Positions 60,968 through 64,000 of a stretch of DNA of 64,000 nucleotides are shown here, piece after piece. A program made the position numbers and the translations under genes. Position 1 is the first letter of the stretch; each line of letters starts with the position of its first letter. The notes beneath the pieces were generated by a model that was given only the letters and a program-made list of their open reading frames with translations, did not search any database and was not told the origin of the DNA. The stretch is from Corticium candelabrum (lineage: Eukaryota; Porifera; Homoscleromorpha; Homosclerophorida; Plakinidae): assembly GCF_963422355.1 (NCBI RefSeq), contig NC_085085.1, positions 14,924,843-14,988,842 of the forward strand, given 5' to 3'.

Positions 60968-63048
60968 ATGGGCTGTCGGGTGGCTAAATCGTCTAGCAAG
61001 AGTGAGTCATTCGAAACAAATATTCTGTATGTAGGACAGGAATAGGATAAACATTTAATTGTGACACCAAGAGGAACCAACAATTAATTAAGTTTCAGTT
61101 CAAGAAGTCGATCGAAAGTGATTGTTCATGATCAATTAATTAATTATTTAATGACTTTGTAGAGAGGGAGTTGATTGGGTCTGGTAGAAATGTTTGATTG
61201 TCAACGGCTGTCAATCTAGACACCAATAGTTTGCCTTTAGCTAGAGAAGTATCACAGGTGCTTAGCAGAATTGTTTGATATTATGTGATGAATTAATTAA
61301 GAAATCAGATATTCTTGCCACATGTTACAATAGTTTGAAATCTCAAGTGGCATTCTGTCAGTGAGAAATTGAAGACTGGAATTGTTTAAATTTGATGTAT
61401 TGTATGTTTTAGTTCATCCAGTTGAAGACTGCACAGTACCAGTACCTTCAAAGAAATCTGCCAGAAAAATTGTTATCAGCGCTTGTGATGAAGATGAAGC
61501 ATTTGCACAGGAAATTCATGGTACATGTATTGTTGATTGTAAAAGATTATGCAAGAACACAACTGAAGTATGTCATTTGTATTTGTTGTCTCAGATAAAC
61601 TCTTGTCCACAGGGTTGCCTGTTTGGTATGAAAGTCAATCAGTCAAAGAAACAGGAGTACTTGTAGTCAATGCTCTGGTATTATATGAGATGATATTAGC
61701 TTCTCTATCATCACATGTGCTTGTATTAGGGGTTGATTATCGTTCTCAGTGAGGCTACTTCTCGCTCTCCTGTTTGTAGAGACAATGTGGCATTCACTTA
61801 TGTTTCTAACAAACCCATCATCCCAGTATGCAAAAGTGATTACAACACCGTTTTGAGTACCCTTGATTTTGGAATGTAAGGTTTAATATTCTCATTTCTA
61901 TCAGAAAGGTCTACTACAGTATTCTTCTAGGAAATTGACAGTCAAAGAAATAAAGTGGGTGATGTTCTCGAATGGAGGCAATAATGAACTAGCATTCATT
62001 GAACTAGCTGATAAATTGGATGACTGCATTTTATTTGACCAAGGAAATTCTTTGCAACCAGTTGTTGTTTCTCCACCAATGTTAGACTCATCTATAAATC
62101 TTTATGAACCAATCAGAAATCAACAAATTCCAAGTTTGAGGAAAGCATCTACGTCTTCTGCTCTTAGTGATGGACCAGTAACTGCTGCTGATGCAGACAA
62201 ACTAATCATGAAGTCAAGCAGCAACTTCTGGGTTGTACATTTTGGTTCAGCTAACACCATCTCATGGATCATGTTTCAAACTAAGTTTCTTGGTGATTAT
62301 AAAGATAGAATGCAATCACTATTTGGACATGACCAAATTGAGTGGGTATTAGAGAGATTACATTCAGACGTATTCAAGAAATCAGAAATTATTCACATAG
62401 ACGATTTTCTACTCTTTCAAGGAATTCCAGACCGAAGGCATCAGTTTTGGCGTCGAGTCAAAGATTATGTCCTTGAAAACCATCTGTTGAGACAAGTGTT
62501 CAGTATGAATTCAACAGTTCGTTTGTCTGCAGTACAAAATCTGGGTAAGAATAACTTTCTACTACCATTCTGTTTGTAATTGGTCTTTTGTACAGCAAAG
62601 TTTAGAAGTTCCACTGTCGTGGCAGCCTTGATTAAGCTGCTACAGGATCAAGATGCCAACATTCGGGCTGTAGCTGCACTGTCCCTCTCCCACTGTGAAC
62701 AAAGTACTTATTCACCTCAAGTAGAAAGTGCTCTTATTGGGAGTCTTACAGATGAGGACCGATTAGTTCGAGAGAGCTGCTGCATCTCGCTGGGTAACTT
62801 AGGGAGCACTGCTGCAATAGACAAGCTTGCTCACATATGGTAAGATCACAAATATAGTTCAGTCTAGCACTGCTCCCTATTTGTTGTGTAGGCGGAATGA
62901 GGTGATTATGAATGTGAGAACTGCTGCTGAAGTTGCATTGAAACGGATAGGTGGAGAAGAAGCAAACAAAGTGATTCAAGTGACAAGGGTTCTGTCAGCT
63001 GAGATTTCAATGCTTAAAGAAGAACTTCAAATGGGAAGGGCTAGATAG
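60968..63048 (+). CDS. TIR domain-HEAT repeat protein B
   Basis: Seven exons in phase: 60968-61001, 61413-61520, 61595-61677, 61730-61875, 61931-62544, 62596-62839, 62892-63048; 461 residues, one shorter than paralog A. Start MGCRVAKSSSK suits N-myristoylation plus Cys palmitoylation. TIR about 28-140: KIVISACDEDEAFAQEIH, LLSTGLPVWYESQS, GLIIVLSEATSRSPVCRDNV, SNKPIIPV, KEIKWVMFS. Then the shared middle domain (FQTKFLGDYKDRMQSLFG, HQFWRRVKDYVLENH, VRLSAVQNL) and HEAT repeats (DQDANIRAVAALSLSHC, DRLVRESCCISLGNL, VRTAAEVALKRIGGEEA). The middle domain is one 614-nt exon here but two exons in A, so an intron was gained or lost. No transmembrane segment. Role unknown; membrane-bound innate signalling is the obvious guess. 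Confidence 0.85.
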
Positions 63049-63372
63049 GGTGAGTGGAGTGCAATACGAGTTACGCCACTCAACAGTCTACTACATGGGC
63101 ATATTGTATGCATACAGTGTGTGTTCCTGTCAAAGTGAGAAATGAATCATTGATAGAAATGATAGAAATGATAGAACAGAAATGATCATCGACAGTTGCG
63201 GTAGTCTCACATAGCTAGTTGCTTCATTAGGAAAAGGGAAAGGGAGTAGAAAAGAGTAGACAGGTGGAAGGCAAAGGGAAGATAAGAAAAGATGAATAAT
63301 ATGTCATACCAACTATACATAGTTTAATATTCTTCTTAGCTGACCAACCATAACTGTGCTGTGTAATCAGAT
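63049..63372. other. Convergent intergenic space TIR-HEAT B / C11orf54
   Basis: 324 bases, with a short GATAGAAAT tandem near 63155. No other feature. Confidence 0.6.
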
Positions 63373-64000
63373 CTAGTCTCTCCCAATCGTATGGGTTACT
63401 GCCGGTTGATCAATTCGAAACATAAACTCAGCAGGAGTGAAGTAGCCAGTATAGTGTACTTGAGAATCAAAGATGTCATAGTGATAGTGGCCACCTTTGC
63501 CATGGTCACTGAAACAATGTGTGTGTTCTACACGGAGATCCAAACCCTGCATATGAAATGACATGGTAACTACCATTTATATCATAGAAATGAGAGTTCA
63601 TACAGGATCATGGCTGATGAAGACGCTAAGGCATGTAAGTGGTGGATCCATGTCATAGAAACGAAGCCATTGAGCAACATCATCATCCGTGTCAAGTGGT
63701 TTTTCAGAAAACTTTGGCTACACGAAAACTATGTAAAGTGCAGCTCTCACCCAAAATACTCAATGGTGACTTACCATCACATGTACTCTAGCTTTACTAT
63801 TTTGAATCACAAAGACTCCTCCAATGCCAACTGGCTTTGTACCATAGTGGTGTGTAAGACCTTCACGCATTACTTTCACAAAATTGTCAGAGCCAGTCCG
63901 ACACGAGGCATCTACTTTTAATACCTGTTAATAAACATACATTATGTATGTGTGCATTCATTCACTGTTTTACCAACCACATGCAATGGGGCACATGGTC
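63373..64000 (-). CDS. C11orf54: Ester hydrolase C11orf54 homolog (DUF1907), C-terminal part
   Basis: Four exons are visible in phase: from 63974 to the window edge, 63775-63924, 63604-63717, 63373-63546 (stop). Motifs match the end of human C11orf54 (PTD012) closely: RTGSDNFVKVMREG, HHYGTKPVGIGGVFVIQ, WLRFYDMDPPLTCL, VEHTHCFSDHGKGGHYHYD, GYFTPAEFMFRIDQP, HTIGRD at the C-terminus. The HTH and HYHYD histidines bind zinc in the human structure, so the active site looks intact. Human C11orf54 hydrolyses esters in vitro. The 5' part of the gene lies beyond the window. Confidence 0.94.

Overview
The window is animal nuclear DNA with short spliced exons (27 to 600 nt), many 50-100 nt introns, GT-AG and some GC-AG splice sites, abundant (CA)n, (CAGA)n and (TA)n microsatellites, and small transposon remnants. 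Gene density and several head-to-head gene pairs suggest a compact early-branching metazoan genome. A sponge is my best guess, but I cannot prove the lineage from sequence alone. One 200-base assembly gap (29501-29700) is present.

Layout, left to right. 1-2.1 kb: Ginger1-type DNA transposon (Gypsy-like integrase, Ulp1-type protease, PHD finger). 2.5-2.9 kb (-): first exon of a death-domain gene, paired head-to-head with a PAQR3-like membrane receptor (3.1-5.0 kb, +). 5.3-12.4 kb (-): an RSKR/SgK494-like kinase, head-to-head with RSRC2 (12.7-13.8 kb, +). 14-16 kb: gene-poor, (TG)n-rich. 16.2-17.4 kb (-): intronless WD40-SOCS protein. 17.9-21.1 kb (-): dynamin-superfamily GTPase with two membrane segments. 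21.8-22.6 kb (-): double RING-like exon. 23.1-33.7 kb (+): two intact tandem glucokinase-regulatory-protein (GCKR) paralogs of 19 exons each; the first carries a dead LINE inside a (CAGA)n array in intron 5. 34.1-36.7 kb (-): UBE2L3. 37.6-40.9 kb (-): eIF4H. 41.4-46.4 kb (-): p70 S6 kinase. 47.5-53.0 kb (-): septin of the SEPT2 group, with a decayed Ty3/Gypsy fragment in intron 6 and a TIR element in intron 3, head-to-head with MED19 (53.1-55.5 kb, +). 55.8-63.0 kb: two head-to-head paralogs with an N-terminal TIR domain and C-terminal HEAT repeats. 63.4 kb to the end (-): 3' part of a C11orf54 ester-hydrolase gene.

The genes do not form one pathway. Several concern translation and growth control (S6K, the S6K-related kinase RSKR, eIF4H), RNA and transcription (RSRC2, MED19), ubiquitin (UBE2L3, WD40-SOCS, RING), metabolism (two GCKR) and innate-type signalling (death domain, TIR). 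The least familiar part is the TIR-HEAT pair: both proteins begin with an N-myristoylation-type sequence, and in both the position expected to hold the NADase glutamate of the TIR domain is not glutamate.

Exon limits were set by reading splice sites by eye and checking that phases join; no alignment or transcript was available.
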